Shown here: positions 45,917-54,096 of the stretch, one piece after another
Position numbering within the stretch: position 1 is the first letter of the stretch
Layout: each line of letters starts with the position of its first letter
Assembly: GCA_001917175.1 (NCBI GenBank)
Contig: MNTV01000019.1
Coordinates: 1-64,000, forward strand
Length of the DNA stretch: 64,000 bases
Reading direction: 5' to 3'
Source of the DNA: Azospirillum sp. 51_20
GTDB taxonomy: Bacteria > Pseudomonadota > Alphaproteobacteria > RF32 > CAG-239
Position numbers and translations under genes: made by a program
The notes under the pieces: model-generated
The model's database searches: none
The model's input: the letters and a program-made list of their open reading frames with translations, nothing else
Told to the model about the DNA's origin: nothing

Positions 45917-46834
45917 CTATTTCAGCCAGTATTCGACGGTGGAAACCACCCGCACCTTCTTGTCGATCTGTCGGTTTTCCTGCATATTAAGAGCGTCCAC
46001 TTTCGGCTGTACCGAGAACACGCCCTGGCTGGCGCGGCGGATTTTGCCGACCTTGCTGCCGCTGTTTTTGGCAAACTGCAATGCGGCTTCTTTGGCGTTG
46101 CGGGTCGCCTCTTCCAGCATCTCGGGCTTGATGTCGTTCAATTTCGTAAACAAATACGACACTCTGGAACCGCCGCCGTAATCCTGGCTGAAAACAATGC
46201 CGCCGGCGATCAGTTCGTTGCTTGCGGTCAGAGCGTCGGCCACCGCGTCGACTTTGTTTGTCTGCAATTCGACCGACTGGGTCAGAATAAAGCGGCGGCC
46301 GTTCGTTTCCGCCGTATTTTGGTACGGATTGGCAAACAGGTCATTGGTCGTGATCGGGCTGACCGAAATTTCCTCCTCGGCAAAACCGCGCTTTTTCAGA
46401 AAGGCGACAATCGTTTTGGCCTGTCCGAGTATCTGCGGCTGGAGTTCGGACAAATCGTTGCCGGTCACCACGAATTGCAGCGACCAGACCGCCATGTCGG
46501 CACGGACGTCACGTTCGGCCAGGCCTTTGACGGTTACGCTGTTGGCGTTGATTTTTGACTGATAGTAATAGTAGCCGGGGAAAAAACCGCCCAGCGCAAT
46601 ACCGGCAGCCAGCACCATTGCGGCAGCCGTCCGGCAGCGGCGGGGACAACTTTCGCCCTCTTCCGGCAACGGTCCCCGCGGCGGCGGCGGCGGTCTTTTG
46701 AAACCGGGTCTTTTGTAGGCCGGCCTTTCTTCGGCCACTCTTTCCGGCGCCGCCTTCTCGGGCACGCTCTCGGCGCCGCGGACGTAAACCGTGTTTTTAT
46801 CTTCCGTTTCTTTTCTGATTTTTTCTTTTTTCAT
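45917..46834 (-). CDS. SIMPL (DUF541) domain membrane-anchored protein
   Basis: A 305-residue protein: a charged N-terminus with a Pro/Arg-rich patch (RPGFKRPPPPPRGPLP), one membrane segment (AAMVLAAGIALGGFFPGYYYY) and a periplasmic SIMPL domain (NSVTVKGLAERDVRADMAVWSL; LTASNELIAGGIVFSQDYGG; ATRNAKEAALQFAKNSGSKVG). SIMPL proteins form oligomers and are linked to stress or signalling; their role is not settled. The start chosen has GGGG seven bases upstream. Confidence 0.9.
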   Translation of the reverse strand: MKKEKIRKETEDKNTVYVRGAESVPEKAAPERVAEERPAYKRPGFKRPPPPPRGPLPEEGESCPRRCRTAAAMVLAAGIALGGFFPGYYYYQSKINANSVTVKGLAERDVRADMAVWSLQFVVTGNDLSELQPQILGQAKTIVAFLKKRGFAEEEISVSPITTNDLFANPYQNTAETNGRRFILTQSVELQTNKVDAVADALTASNELIAGGIVFSQDYGGGSRVSYLFTKLNDIKPEMLEEATRNAKEAALQFAKNSGSKVGKIRRASQGVFSVQPKVDALNMQENRQIDKKVRVVSTVEYWLK

Positions 46835-46902
46835 CAGACACCCCTTTGACTTTTGTTGTTTCAATCCGATATATGTTTTGTCGGCCGAAATTCAAGCCCG
46901 CA

Positions 46903-47793
46903 TCAGCTCCGGCCGTCGTTTTTCACGTTTCTGAAGCCGCCCGGCCCTTCCCGCCGGGCAAGATACCACGCTTCGCGCTCGGGATGGCGCAGATAAGCCG
47001 TACGCTGCATTTCCCCGGCGATGCCGTATTGTTCGAGAAACGAACTTTCTCCGCATTTTTCCATCAGGTAATCGACAAAGACCTTGCCGGTTCCGAAATC
47101 GTTGCTGTTGGTTCGCACGATGCGTCTGATTTCCTGAACCGCACGGCGCACCATAAAATCGCGCATTTGTTCGCCGCTGCCGCCGTCGGGCAGCCATTCC
47201 TCCACGGCATATTCCCCCGCCAGCAGACGCTTTGAATAAGCCAGCATTCTTTTCAGCCGGCCGAAGTCTTTCCTTCTTTCCAGACGATAGAGATTAGTGG
47301 TGTGAACGTCGATTTCCACGCCGCGGCCGGCGCACCAGCCGCCGATCCGTTCGGGAACGGAAATTTCAAGCGGGCCGAACTCTTTAATTCCCCGCGCTCC
47401 GGCTTCTTCCATAACCGTCCTCACCTGGTCGGCGCAGTTGTTCGACAGCAGGCTGTAATCTCCCGTCTGCCCCCGGCGGCGAAGAATCGCCTCCCGCAGC
47501 CGTTCGCGGCTGATGCCGGCCGCAGCCGGAAAAACGTAATAATGACGAACGCCTTCTTCAAATATCTGCGGCTGGTCGGCTTTCAGGTTCCGCATGCCGC
47601 CGGCTTCAAAGTCGATCACCAGCCCTTCGTATTCCATCTGCACGTGTCCCCATGGGTATTTTCTGCCGAAACCGGGCGCAAAGACGGTGACTTTGACCGG
47701 TTCCTCCCCGATCTCCAGCCGCCGCCCGTTCATATCGGTGACGTCGCGCGGCGTGCGGTCGTAATCAAACCAAAAATCCGAATTTTCTGTCAT
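46903..47793 (-). CDS. Unknown protein with NlpC/P60-like Cys-His pattern
   Basis: A 296-residue cytoplasmic-looking protein. H50 in YPWGHVQMEYEG and C120 in YSLLSNNCADQVRTV (N-N-C) fit the order of permuted papain-like enzymes (LRAT/NlpC-type), in which His precedes Cys. The C-terminal ~130 residues are helical and unrecognised. Activity is inference from spacing; fold prediction would test it. The start with GAGGA close upstream is preferred over one four codons earlier. Confidence 0.75.
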   Translation of the reverse strand: MTENSDFWFDYDRTPRDVTDMNGRRLEIGEEPVKVTVFAPGFGRKYPWGHVQMEYEGLVIDFEAGGMRNLKADQPQIFEEGVRHYYVFPAAAGISRERLREAILRRRGQTGDYSLLSNNCADQVRTVMEEAGARGIKEFGPLEISVPERIGGWCAGRGVEIDVHTTNLYRLERRKDFGRLKRMLAYSKRLLAGEYAVEEWLPDGGSGEQMRDFMVRRAVQEIRRIVRTNSNDFGTGKVFVDYLMEKCGESSFLEQYGIAGEMQRTAYLRHPEREAWYLARREGPGGFRNVKNDGRS

Positions 47794-47857
47794 AAAATTC
47801 CTCATTTCTTCATTTTACGAAGGCCAATTTAGCATAAAACGCCGATGAAGACAACAA

Positions 47858-47892
47858 AAAAGCCGCCCGTTGCCGGAGCGGCTTTCAAAACG
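47858..47892 (-). terminator. Intrinsic terminator of the terC gene
   Basis: AAAGCCGC and GCGGCTTT form a hairpin with a ~11-base loop, flanked by A and T runs. Confidence 0.75.
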
Positions 47893-47903
47893 GCGGAACG
47901 TGC

Positions 47904-48878
47904 TTACGCTTCCGGCGATTTTTCGTCTTTTGCCTTCCACAGGGAAACGGCAATGCCGGCAAACAGCAGGCCGAACGTAACGCTTAAGGAATGCCAGGCT
48001 TCAAGTTCAAAACCGAGGACTCTCGGCGCAAAAATCTTCAAACCGATAAAGATGAGAATGATCGACAGCGCCGGCTTCAGGTATTTGAACTTGTGAACAA
48101 CCGCCTCCAGCAGGAAATACAGAGCCCTCAGGCCGAGGATGGCGAAAATGTTGCTGGTATAGACGATAAACACGTCCTGAGTGATAAGGAAAATCGCGGG
48201 GATGCTGTCCAGCGCGAAAATCACGTCCATGGTTTCAATCGTAATCAGGGCAAAAAACAGAGGCGTAATGTAGTGTTTTCCGTTTTCCTTGACAAAGAAA
48301 TGCTCGCCGTGGATCTTGCCGGTAACGTGAAAAATTTTGGAAAAGAACTTAAACATCCGGGTTTCTTCAAACGCCGGCTCTTCTTCGCCCTTGTGCAACA
48401 GCATCTTGACCCCGGTGTAGACGAGGAAGGCGGAAAAGACGTACAATACCCAGTGGAAGTTCGAGATCAGCGTTTCCCCGACCAGGATCAGCAGAGCGCG
48501 CATGACGATTGCGCCGAGGATCCCCCAGAACAAAACCCGGTGCTGGTACATCCGCGGCACCCCGAGGCTGGAAAAGATCAGCGACATGATGAAAATGTTG
48601 TCGAGCGAAAGGCTCTTTTCCACCAGAAAGCCGGTGAAAAAGTCCATTCCCTTGTCAACCCCTTCCTCATAGATGATAAACACCCCGAACACACAGGCCG
48701 CCAAAATGTAGATAATGCACAAATTGAGAGTATGCCAGAAGTTTGGCACTTCGTTCTTGCGGTTGAACAAAAAGAGGTCAAAAAACAGCAGTAGCAAAAC
48801 GACAACGCCGAAAATGACCCACAGCCACTCCTCGGGAATGACATAATGGTCGGTAAACAGTTGTTTCAGTTTTTCCAT
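47904..48878 (-). CDS. TerC family integral membrane protein
   Basis: A 324-residue inner-membrane protein with about nine helices. The TerC signatures are seen: FFTGFLVEKSLSLDNIF, with conserved acidic residues in membrane helices, RALYFLLEAVVHKF and TIETMDVIFALDSIPAIFLI. TerC proteins act in metal (Mn or Ca) efflux/metalation and tellurite resistance; the ion is not determinable. A promoter at 49010 directs the divergent leader ORF; the terC promoter is not identified. Confidence 0.93.
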   Translation of the reverse strand: MEKLKQLFTDHYVIPEEWLWVIFGVVVLLLLFFDLFLFNRKNEVPNFWHTLNLCIIYILAACVFGVFIIYEEGVDKGMDFFTGFLVEKSLSLDNIFIMSLIFSSLGVPRMYQHRVLFWGILGAIVMRALLILVGETLISNFHWVLYVFSAFLVYTGVKMLLHKGEEEPAFEETRMFKFFSKIFHVTGKIHGEHFFVKENGKHYITPLFFALITIETMDVIFALDSIPAIFLITQDVFIVYTSNIFAILGLRALYFLLEAVVHKFKYLKPALSIILIFIGLKIFAPRVLGFELEAWHSLSVTFGLLFAGIAVSLWKAKDEKSPEA

Positions 48879-49009
48879 AATTTTTTACTTTCAATAAAAA
48901 GACCCGAATTTCGCTTTGTTATAGACCGGTTTTCCCGGACAGTCAACAGCCGCAAACCTCTTGTCCAAAGCTTTTGCACCCCCGACGGAGCAAAAAAAAA
49001 CGTTCCCCC

Positions 49010-49038
49010 TTGTCAAAAACCGCAAAGGATAGTATAAT
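49010..49038 (+). promoter_or_regulatory. Strong sigma-70-like promoter of the leader ORF/GNAT unit
   Basis: TTGTCA and a perfect TATAAT are 17 bases apart. The predicted start is about 70 bases before the leader ORF. Confidence 0.7.
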
Positions 49039-49079
49039 AAGAATGCAAGCGACGGAAGTCCGAAGGACAGAAATCGGCG

Positions 49080-49141
49080 TTTGCACCGGATTAACAAGTA
49101 TGGAGTTTTTATGTACGCAGTAACACCGATTGCGGTGCAAA
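49080..49141 (+). promoter_or_regulatory. Candidate attenuator with two exclusive hairpins
   Basis: TTTGCACCG (49080-49088) is a perfect complement of CGGTGCAAA (49133-49141); pairing would enclose the GGAG and ATG of the leader ORF. The second arm can instead pair locally, CACCG-ATTG-CGGTG (49124-49137), leaving the start exposed. This is a translation-attenuation-like layout; the signal is unknown. Confidence 0.4.
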
Positions 49142-49263
49142 GCAACCAACCTCCCCGAAAAAACAACCGTTTGCGGGGCATTGACAATTCGTTTCAAACT
49201 TTGAACCAGCCGTCTGGTTTTTCTTATCTCTGCGAGGGCTTATCGGTTCTGAAAGGAGTGTAA
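49111..49263 (+). CDS. 50-residue leader peptide or small ORF
   Basis: A 50-codon frame with GGAG five bases before its ATG. The protein is polar (MYAVTPIAVQSNQPPRK...), has no signal peptide and ends three bases before the GNAT start; its final codons contain the GNAT ribosome site AAGGAG. Translation coupling is therefore likely. Its start region lies within the alternative hairpin pair at 49080-49141. It could be a leader peptide or a real small protein; nothing in the sequence decides. Confidence 0.5.
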   Translation: MYAVTPIAVQSNQPPRKNNRLRGIDNSFQTLNQPSGFSYLCEGLSVLKGV

Positions 49264-49265
49264 TT

Positions 49266-49793
49266 ATGCTTTCTTTCAGAAACAAACTGAATTCCCGGGA
49301 TCCGGAAGCGATCCGGAAAATTTCGGCTTCTACCGGCTTTTTTGACGCCACCGACATTGAAATCAGCGTCAACCTTGCGCACAGCGCCCTTGACGGGCAG
49401 CGGCACGCCAACGACAATGTGGAATAACCCAGTTTCCTGCTTGCCGAAGACAACGGCAAAACCGTCGGTTATGCCTGTTTCGGCAAAATCCAGGACTGCA
49501 ATTCCGCTTACGAACTGCACCTGATTTCCACTTTAAGCAGCTACCGCGGGCACGGCATCGGCCGCAAAATGATCGCCCGGCTGCTTGAAACCGTGCGCGA
49601 ACTCGGCGGCAAAAAGCTTTTCGTCAAAACCGAAGGGACCGAGCAATACCTGCCGACCCGCAAATTTTACGAATCCTGCGGCTTCAAGCTGGAGGCCGTC
49701 CTGAAGGAATATTACGACGACAAGGATGACTGTTACATCTATTCGTACAAATTCTGCGAAGACGACGCAGCCGACACCGTCCCGGCCGAATAA
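49266..49793 (+). pseudogene. GNAT acetyltransferase interrupted by an in-frame stop
   Basis: The frame opens well (AAGGAG seven bases before ATG) and encodes the N-terminus of a GNAT protein for 53 codons. An in-frame TAA (49425-49427) follows, after which the same frame resumes with conserved GNAT sequence: SFLLAEDNGKTVGYACFG, SSYRGHGIGRKMIARL (the R-G-x-G-x-G/A acetyl-CoA loop) and RKFYESCGFKLEA. A single base change to a sense codon would restore the gene, so it is a recent nonsense mutation, a sequencing error, or a recoded stop. No frameshift is present. Confidence 0.8.
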
Positions 49794-49808
49794 CGGTTCA
49801 AAAATCGA

Positions 49809-49841
49809 CAATCCCCCGCCGAAAAGCGGGGGATTTTTTTT
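49809..49841 (+). terminator. Intrinsic terminator of the leader/GNAT unit
   Basis: AATCCCCCGC and GCGGGGGATT pair around six bases, followed by eight T's. Confidence 0.9.
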
Positions 49842-50009
49842 GGTCTCCGGCATTTTGGCCAAACCACGCTTTTTGACCGAACCTCTCTTCTTTTATTTTA
49901 CTTGACAAAATTTGCGGAATATGTTCAAATTTTTTTGCAACACAAATTACTTTGTCAACTTTAAATTATTTAACTATTTAAAAAAAGCCCTTCAAGTCAA
50001 GTAGAAGGC

Positions 50010-50837
50010 ATGAAAAAAACTATGAACAGCATTATTATCGAGGGGACGCATCCCGTATTTTTCAAAACCGCCGAAGAGGAAACGGAACTGTTGGTCAACG
50101 GCGGAGAAAAAGAACGTTTCTATTACATCTGCTGCCGCGGCATCCAAACTCTTTCCGCCCAGCGCAAGCTTCTTGCCGGCGGGGAAAGATGGATCGAACT
50201 GCAGCAGACGGTTCACCCGGAAATGTGGAATTACCGCCTTTTTTCCGAACTGCGCCGACGCGGCATCCTGCCGCCGGACGACCGCTCGGAAGAAGAAGCC
50301 AAGGCGGACTTTCTCAAATGGCTGCGACATAACATGATATGTTCGCCGCTTGCTTATAAAAGCGAAAAGGAATACGGCGTGACGTCACAGCTTCTGATGG
50401 CTGCGGGCGCTTGTTTCAGCAAACTGCTGAGCGAAGAGGAAGAAATTTCCCTGCTGGCGTCAAAAGACTGGAAAAAGGTGCGCGAGTACGCGCGGAAGTG
50501 GAAGCCGAATGCGGAAATCCTGTTCTTCCGAACGGCGCCGCTCGAACTGATATTCGCTTATATCCGCCTTTTCCGGCCGCAAACCGTCGAAGCGGAGCGG
50601 GCGCTGATTTTCCGCGGCGACAGCATCCTTACCTGGGAGCTGGTTTTAAATCATCCGCTGAGCTACGAGGCCAGCCGGATCATTAAAAAATCCGGCAATC
50701 CCCATATCTGGAAACTGGCCGTCGAACGCAACTACACTTTTGTTCACCGGTTTGAACAAAAGTTCGGTTCCGTCCGCAACTGGGAAAAGCAGCTGCGCAA
50801 AAGCTTTGATCGCAAATATTTCAAGCGAAGCGCCTGA
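50010..50837 (+). CDS. Hypothetical protein
   Basis: A 275-residue soluble, helix-rich protein with many aromatic residues (FYYICCRGIQTL; RHNMICSPLAYKS) and no recognised domain. AAGG precedes the ATG at a normal distance. The upstream ~170 bases are AT-rich with a facing pair TTGACAAA / TTTGTCAA, but no convincing promoter spacing was found. It stands alone and ends in a terminator. No function proposed. Confidence 0.7.
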   Translation: MKKTMNSIIIEGTHPVFFKTAEEETELLVNGGEKERFYYICCRGIQTLSAQRKLLAGGERWIELQQTVHPEMWNYRLFSELRRRGILPPDDRSEEEAKADFLKWLRHNMICSPLAYKSEKEYGVTSQLLMAAGACFSKLLSEEEEISLLASKDWKKVREYARKWKPNAEILFFRTAPLELIFAYIRLFRPQTVEAERALIFRGDSILTWELVLNHPLSYEASRIIKKSGNPHIWKLAVERNYTFVHRFEQKFGSVRNWEKQLRKSFDRKYFKRSA

Positions 50838-50853
50838 TCTTTCCAAAGTTTTT

Positions 50854-50879
50854 ACCCCGGCAATCCGCCGGGGTTTTTT
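50854..50879 (+). terminator. Intrinsic terminator
   Basis: ACCCCGGC and GCCGGGGT pair around five bases, with six T's. Confidence 0.88.
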
Positions 50880-50996
50880 GTACCGTGAAAAACTCGCGCC
50901 AAGCGCGCGGTTCGGTAAAGCTTAATATGAAAAATCCCGCGCATCTTTTTGTTTGCGTTTTCTACTCGCAGGCAAACGGAAAAAACGGCAATTCCG

Positions 50997-51025
50997 TTGA
51001 CTTTTGCCGTTTTTATGTCTATACT
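50997..51025 (+). promoter_or_regulatory. Sigma-70-like promoter of the gene at 51058
   Basis: TTGACT and TATACT are separated by 17 bases, 32 bases before the ATG at 51058, supporting that start instead of a later one. Confidence 0.65.
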
Positions 51026-51057
51026 TTTCCATATATTTTAATCAGGAAGGAACTGCC

Positions 51058-51875
51058 ATGGACAACAGCGAAGATATCGAAGAAGAAAAAAAGCCCGGCC
51101 GGAAAACGAAATCAAACCGGAAGTCAAATCCTTTAACGACGAAATTGAGCAAAAAGCCGCCGAAATGCAAGCGCAGCACGGTGACAAATTCAACGCGGAA
51201 CGCTTCAAATCGGCAGCCAGGGAATATGCCGAGAAGAACGGCAACCTCAACGGCATCAGCGCCGACAATTTCGTTGAAAAAGACAAAGAAAACATAGGCA
51301 ACGGTCAGGGCAAAAGCTACGGCCTTGAACAGGTAAACGGCAAGTTTATCGCGCGGGGAAGCGACGGCAGCATCCTTGAAGGCAGCAGTTTTGAAGAAAT
51401 TAACGACAAAGTCTGCGCCGATCTGGTTCAACACTGCAAATCCCAGGGCAGAGAAGCAACCATCGGCCTGCACTCCGACAACGAAGAACACAAAAAGACT
51501 TTTTCCAAAAACGCCTTGTTAAAACACAACGCCACCATCATCGCCGGCTGGCCGGAAGACAAGCAGTTCTGGAAAAACCTGAAAGACGAATACCTGAAAG
51601 ACGAAAACCACACGCTGGCGGACTGGGAAAAGATGACGCGCAAAATTCCCGACGACGTCATGAGCCGTACCCCCGAAGAGCGCGCCCGCGTGAAGAAACT
51701 GAACGACGCCGAACTGCTGAAAGCAATGCGCCGCGGCAACAATCCTTATCTTAATCCGCAGGAAAACAAACCGCAGCAACCGGCAAACGCTTTGCAAAAC
51801 AATAACAGCAAAGGCAAAACGCTGACTGCCGGGCAAATGAAAGCGCTGAGCGGCCGCGGCGGCCAGAGCCTGTAG
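51058..51875 (+). CDS. Unknown protein read through a -1 frame change at a slippery heptamer
   Basis: Promoter, ribosome site (AGGAAGGAACTGCC) and ATG at 51058 give a frame that begins MDNSEDIEEEKK, after which coding sense continues in the -1 frame (EIKPEVKSFNDEIEQKAAEM...) and runs to 51875. The switch coincides with A-AAA-AAG (51087-51093), the same zero-frame heptamer used in E. coli dnaX. The joined product is about 272 residues, helical and charged, with KSYGLEQVNGKFIARGSDGS and DWEKMTRKIPDDVMSR; no family recognised. A homopolymer deletion (A8 to A7) would explain it equally well. Without the shift only ORFs of no evident merit result. Confidence 0.55.
51087..51093 (+). other. Slippery heptamer A-AAA-AAG in zero frame
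   Basis: The zero-frame codons are GAA AAA AAG. Slipping back one base on AAA AAG gives AAA AAA then the downstream coding frame. A GC-rich palindromic run (GCCCGGCCGG) starts immediately after it. No dnaX-like upstream ribosome-site stimulator is obvious. Confidence 0.45.
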
Positions 51876-51888
51876 TTCGTTTATGCGG

Positions 51889-51926
51889 CAAAAACACTCC
51901 CGGGCAGGTTTCGGGAGTGTTTTTTT
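51889..51926 (+). terminator. Intrinsic terminator
   Basis: AAACACTCCCG and CGGGAGTGTTT pair around a ten-base loop, followed by seven T's that run into repeat copy B. Confidence 0.88.
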
Positions 51927-52054
51927 ATGATTCGGGCGTCTGCGCAGGCAGATGCAGGTATCTCGTCCCGGCCGCAAAGATTGCAAAGCTCTTGGACCGG
52001 GCGTTTGATGTCCGGAACGGCTATGCCGCTTGCGGCAGCCGGCGGAAGTTTATG
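51927..52054 (+). repeat. Post-terminator dispersed repeat, copy B
   Basis: Starts ATG after the T run, then ATTCGGGCGTCTGCGCAGGC, GGTATCTCGTCCCGGCCGC, TTGCAAAGCTCTTGG, CCGGGCGTTTGA, GTCCGGAACGGC, GCCGGCGGAAGTTTA. It aligns with copies A, C and D. Here the ATG frame happens to be open; in A and D it closes at once, so conservation is at the nucleotide level. Confidence 0.62.
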
Positions 52055-52147
52055 CCCGGAAACACGGATACGGGACAAAAACGCATCGCTTTCTTTCCGT
52101 CGCCCGGCCGGCCGTTTCAAAAATCGAAAATATTTTTTGTCAATCTC

Positions 52148-52175
52148 TTGACAGCCGTCAAAAAAGTTGTATTCC
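52148..52175 (+). promoter_or_regulatory. Sigma-70-like promoter of the SulP gene
   Basis: TTGACA and TATTCC are 16 bases apart, 45 bases before the ATG at 52221. This agrees with that ATG and not with the TTG at 52167, which overlaps the -10 region. Confidence 0.5.
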
Positions 52176-52220
52176 TACCACGGTTTAAAAAACAAGCAAA
52201 AAAAAGAAAGACGACTCATC

Positions 52221-53966
52221 ATGCTGGCACTTTGGAAAAAATTTCAACAATTTTACGGCAGACAATTTGCTCCGAAAATTTACGAAGTCCTTAAAACGGG
52301 CTATGACACGGAAAAATTCCGCCGCGACTGCATCTCAGGAATAACCGTCGCCGTCATTTCAATTCCGCTGGCAATGGCTTTGGCAATCGCTTCCGGCGTT
52401 ACGCCGGCACAGGGACTTTACACCGCCATCGTCGCCGGATTTTTCATCGCCCTGCTCGGCGGCAGCCGCTACCAGATCGGCGGCCCGACCGGCGCTTTTG
52501 TCGTCGTCATCTTCAACGTTATGCAAAACTACGGCTACAACGGCCTGGCCGCCACCATGCTGATCGCCGGCTGCGTACTCGTCATCAGCGGTTATCTGCG
52601 TCTCGGCTCTTACATCAAATACATTCCCTATCCGGTGGTCGTCGGCTTTACCGCCGGCATCGGACTGTCGCTGATTTCCACCCAGGTCAAGGATTTGCTG
52701 GGGCTGAAAATAGAAAACGTGCCGGCCGAATTCCTGCCCAAATGGGAAAGTTACCTCGCCAACCTTAACTCTTTCAGCGCCGCTTCGCTGGTCATTTCTT
52801 TGTTATCGCTTTCCGCTATCCTTTACATGCAGATCAAAAAACTGAAGCTGCCGGCCTATCTTGTCTGCGTTACCGGCGCCACGCTGCTGGTCGCCGTCTT
52901 CGGCCTTAACATTGACACCATCGGCAACAAATTCGGCGGCGTGCCGCATTTTCTGCCGATGCCGAAAATGCCCGACATTTCGGTCAATTTGCTGCTCAAA
53001 GTGCTGCCGAGCGGCCTGACCATCGCTTTTCTGGCCGGCGTGGAATCGCTTTTGAGCGCCACCGTCGTCGACGGCATGAGCGGCGACAACCACAATTCCA
53101 ACGCCGAACTGGTGGCGGAAGGCGCCGCCAACATCTTCTGCATGTTCTTTGCCGGCGTACCGGCCACCGGCGCCATTGCCAGAACCGCCGCCAACTTCAA
53201 GGCCAGAGCCTATTCCCCGGTATCGGGCATCATGCAGTCGGTATTTTTGCTGCTGTTTATGCTGCTGTTGGCGCCGGCCGCCAAATACATTCCGCTGGCC
53301 TGCCTGTCGGCGGTGCTGGTTCTGATCGGCTGGAACATGATGGGGCTGGGAAAAATCTTCAAACTGCTGCAGGGACCGCGCGGCGACCGTTACACCCTTG
53401 TCGTCACCCTGCTTTTGACCGTTCTGGTCGACCTCAACACCGCCATCAGCGTCGGCTTCATCATGGCCAGCATTATCTTTATGCACCGCATGAGCCGGGA
53501 AATCGAAATTGAAACCGACGAACAGGTGCTGGAAGAAGACGGCGGCGGCCGCGACCTGACACAGGTTCTGCACGAAAAAGGCGTGATGTCGCTCAGACTT
53601 TCCGGTCCGCTGTTTTTCGGCGGGGCTTCCCAGGTATCGCACTTTTTTCAAAAAATAGGCGAAGCGCCGAAGGTACTGATTCTGCGGATGGGATACGTTC
53701 CGGTCGTTGACGCCACCGGCGCCAACATCATCATCGAATTCATCAAAAAAGTAAAAAAATACGACACGAAAATTATTCTTTCCAACGTCAAGAAACAGCC
53801 GCGGCGCGTTCTGCACAACGCTTTTCTGAAAGAAGGAATCGACTTTCACACCATTTCCATCGCCTCTTCTTTCCAAAACGCGCTGAAAATTACCCGGCGT
53901 TATCTGAAAAACAAAGAACAGGAGGAAAAACTGCCGGCAGCGGAAAAGACGGAGGAAAACGTCTGA
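52221..53966 (+). CDS. SulP (SLC26) family anion transporter with STAS domain
   Basis: A 581-residue inner-membrane anion permease. Residues about 30-420 hold the SulP transmembrane core (TVAVISIPLAMALAIASGVTP, the VGFTAGIGLSLIS segment, HNSNAELVAEGAANIFCMFF and the AGVPATGAIARTAANFKARA signature); about 445-560 is a cytoplasmic STAS domain (VMSLRLSGPLFFGGASQVSHFF; VVDATGANIIIEF). The substrate may be sulphate, bicarbonate or another anion. The start is the ATG after the promoter, giving a normal N-terminus. Confidence 0.93.
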   Translation: MLALWKKFQQFYGRQFAPKIYEVLKTGYDTEKFRRDCISGITVAVISIPLAMALAIASGVTPAQGLYTAIVAGFFIALLGGSRYQIGGPTGAFVVVIFNVMQNYGYNGLAATMLIAGCVLVISGYLRLGSYIKYIPYPVVVGFTAGIGLSLISTQVKDLLGLKIENVPAEFLPKWESYLANLNSFSAASLVISLLSLSAILYMQIKKLKLPAYLVCVTGATLLVAVFGLNIDTIGNKFGGVPHFLPMPKMPDISVNLLLKVLPSGLTIAFLAGVESLLSATVVDGMSGDNHNSNAELVAEGAANIFCMFFAGVPATGAIARTAANFKARAYSPVSGIMQSVFLLLFMLLLAPAAKYIPLACLSAVLVLIGWNMMGLGKIFKLLQGPRGDRYTLVVTLLLTVLVDLNTAISVGFIMASIIFMHRMSREIEIETDEQVLEEDGGGRDLTQVLHEKGVMSLRLSGPLFFGGASQVSHFFQKIGEAPKVLILRMGYVPVVDATGANIIIEFIKKVKKYDTKIILSNVKKQPRRVLHNAFLKEGIDFHTISIASSFQNALKITRRYLKNKEQEEKLPAAEKTEENV

Positions 53967-53969
53967 AAA

Positions 53970-53999
53970 CAAAGCCCCGGCTCCGGCCGGGGTTTGTTT
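53970..53999 (+). terminator. Intrinsic terminator of the SulP gene
   Basis: AGCCCCGG and CCGGGGTT form a hairpin with a short GC loop, followed by TTGTTTTG. The tract is interrupted but acceptable. Confidence 0.75.
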
Positions 54000-54033
54000 T
54001 GCCCGCCCGGCAAAAAGCCGTACGAAACGGCGC

Positions 54034-54062
54034 TGGACAAAAACGCTCCGTTCGGTTATAAT
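54034..54062 (+). promoter_or_regulatory. Sigma-70-like promoter of the gene at 54097
   Basis: TGGACA and a perfect TATAAT are 17 bases apart, 34 bases before the ATG, which is preceded by AGGAG. Confidence 0.65.
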
Positions 54063-54096
54063 CCGACAATATCCATAACCAGCAGCAGGAGAAAAC

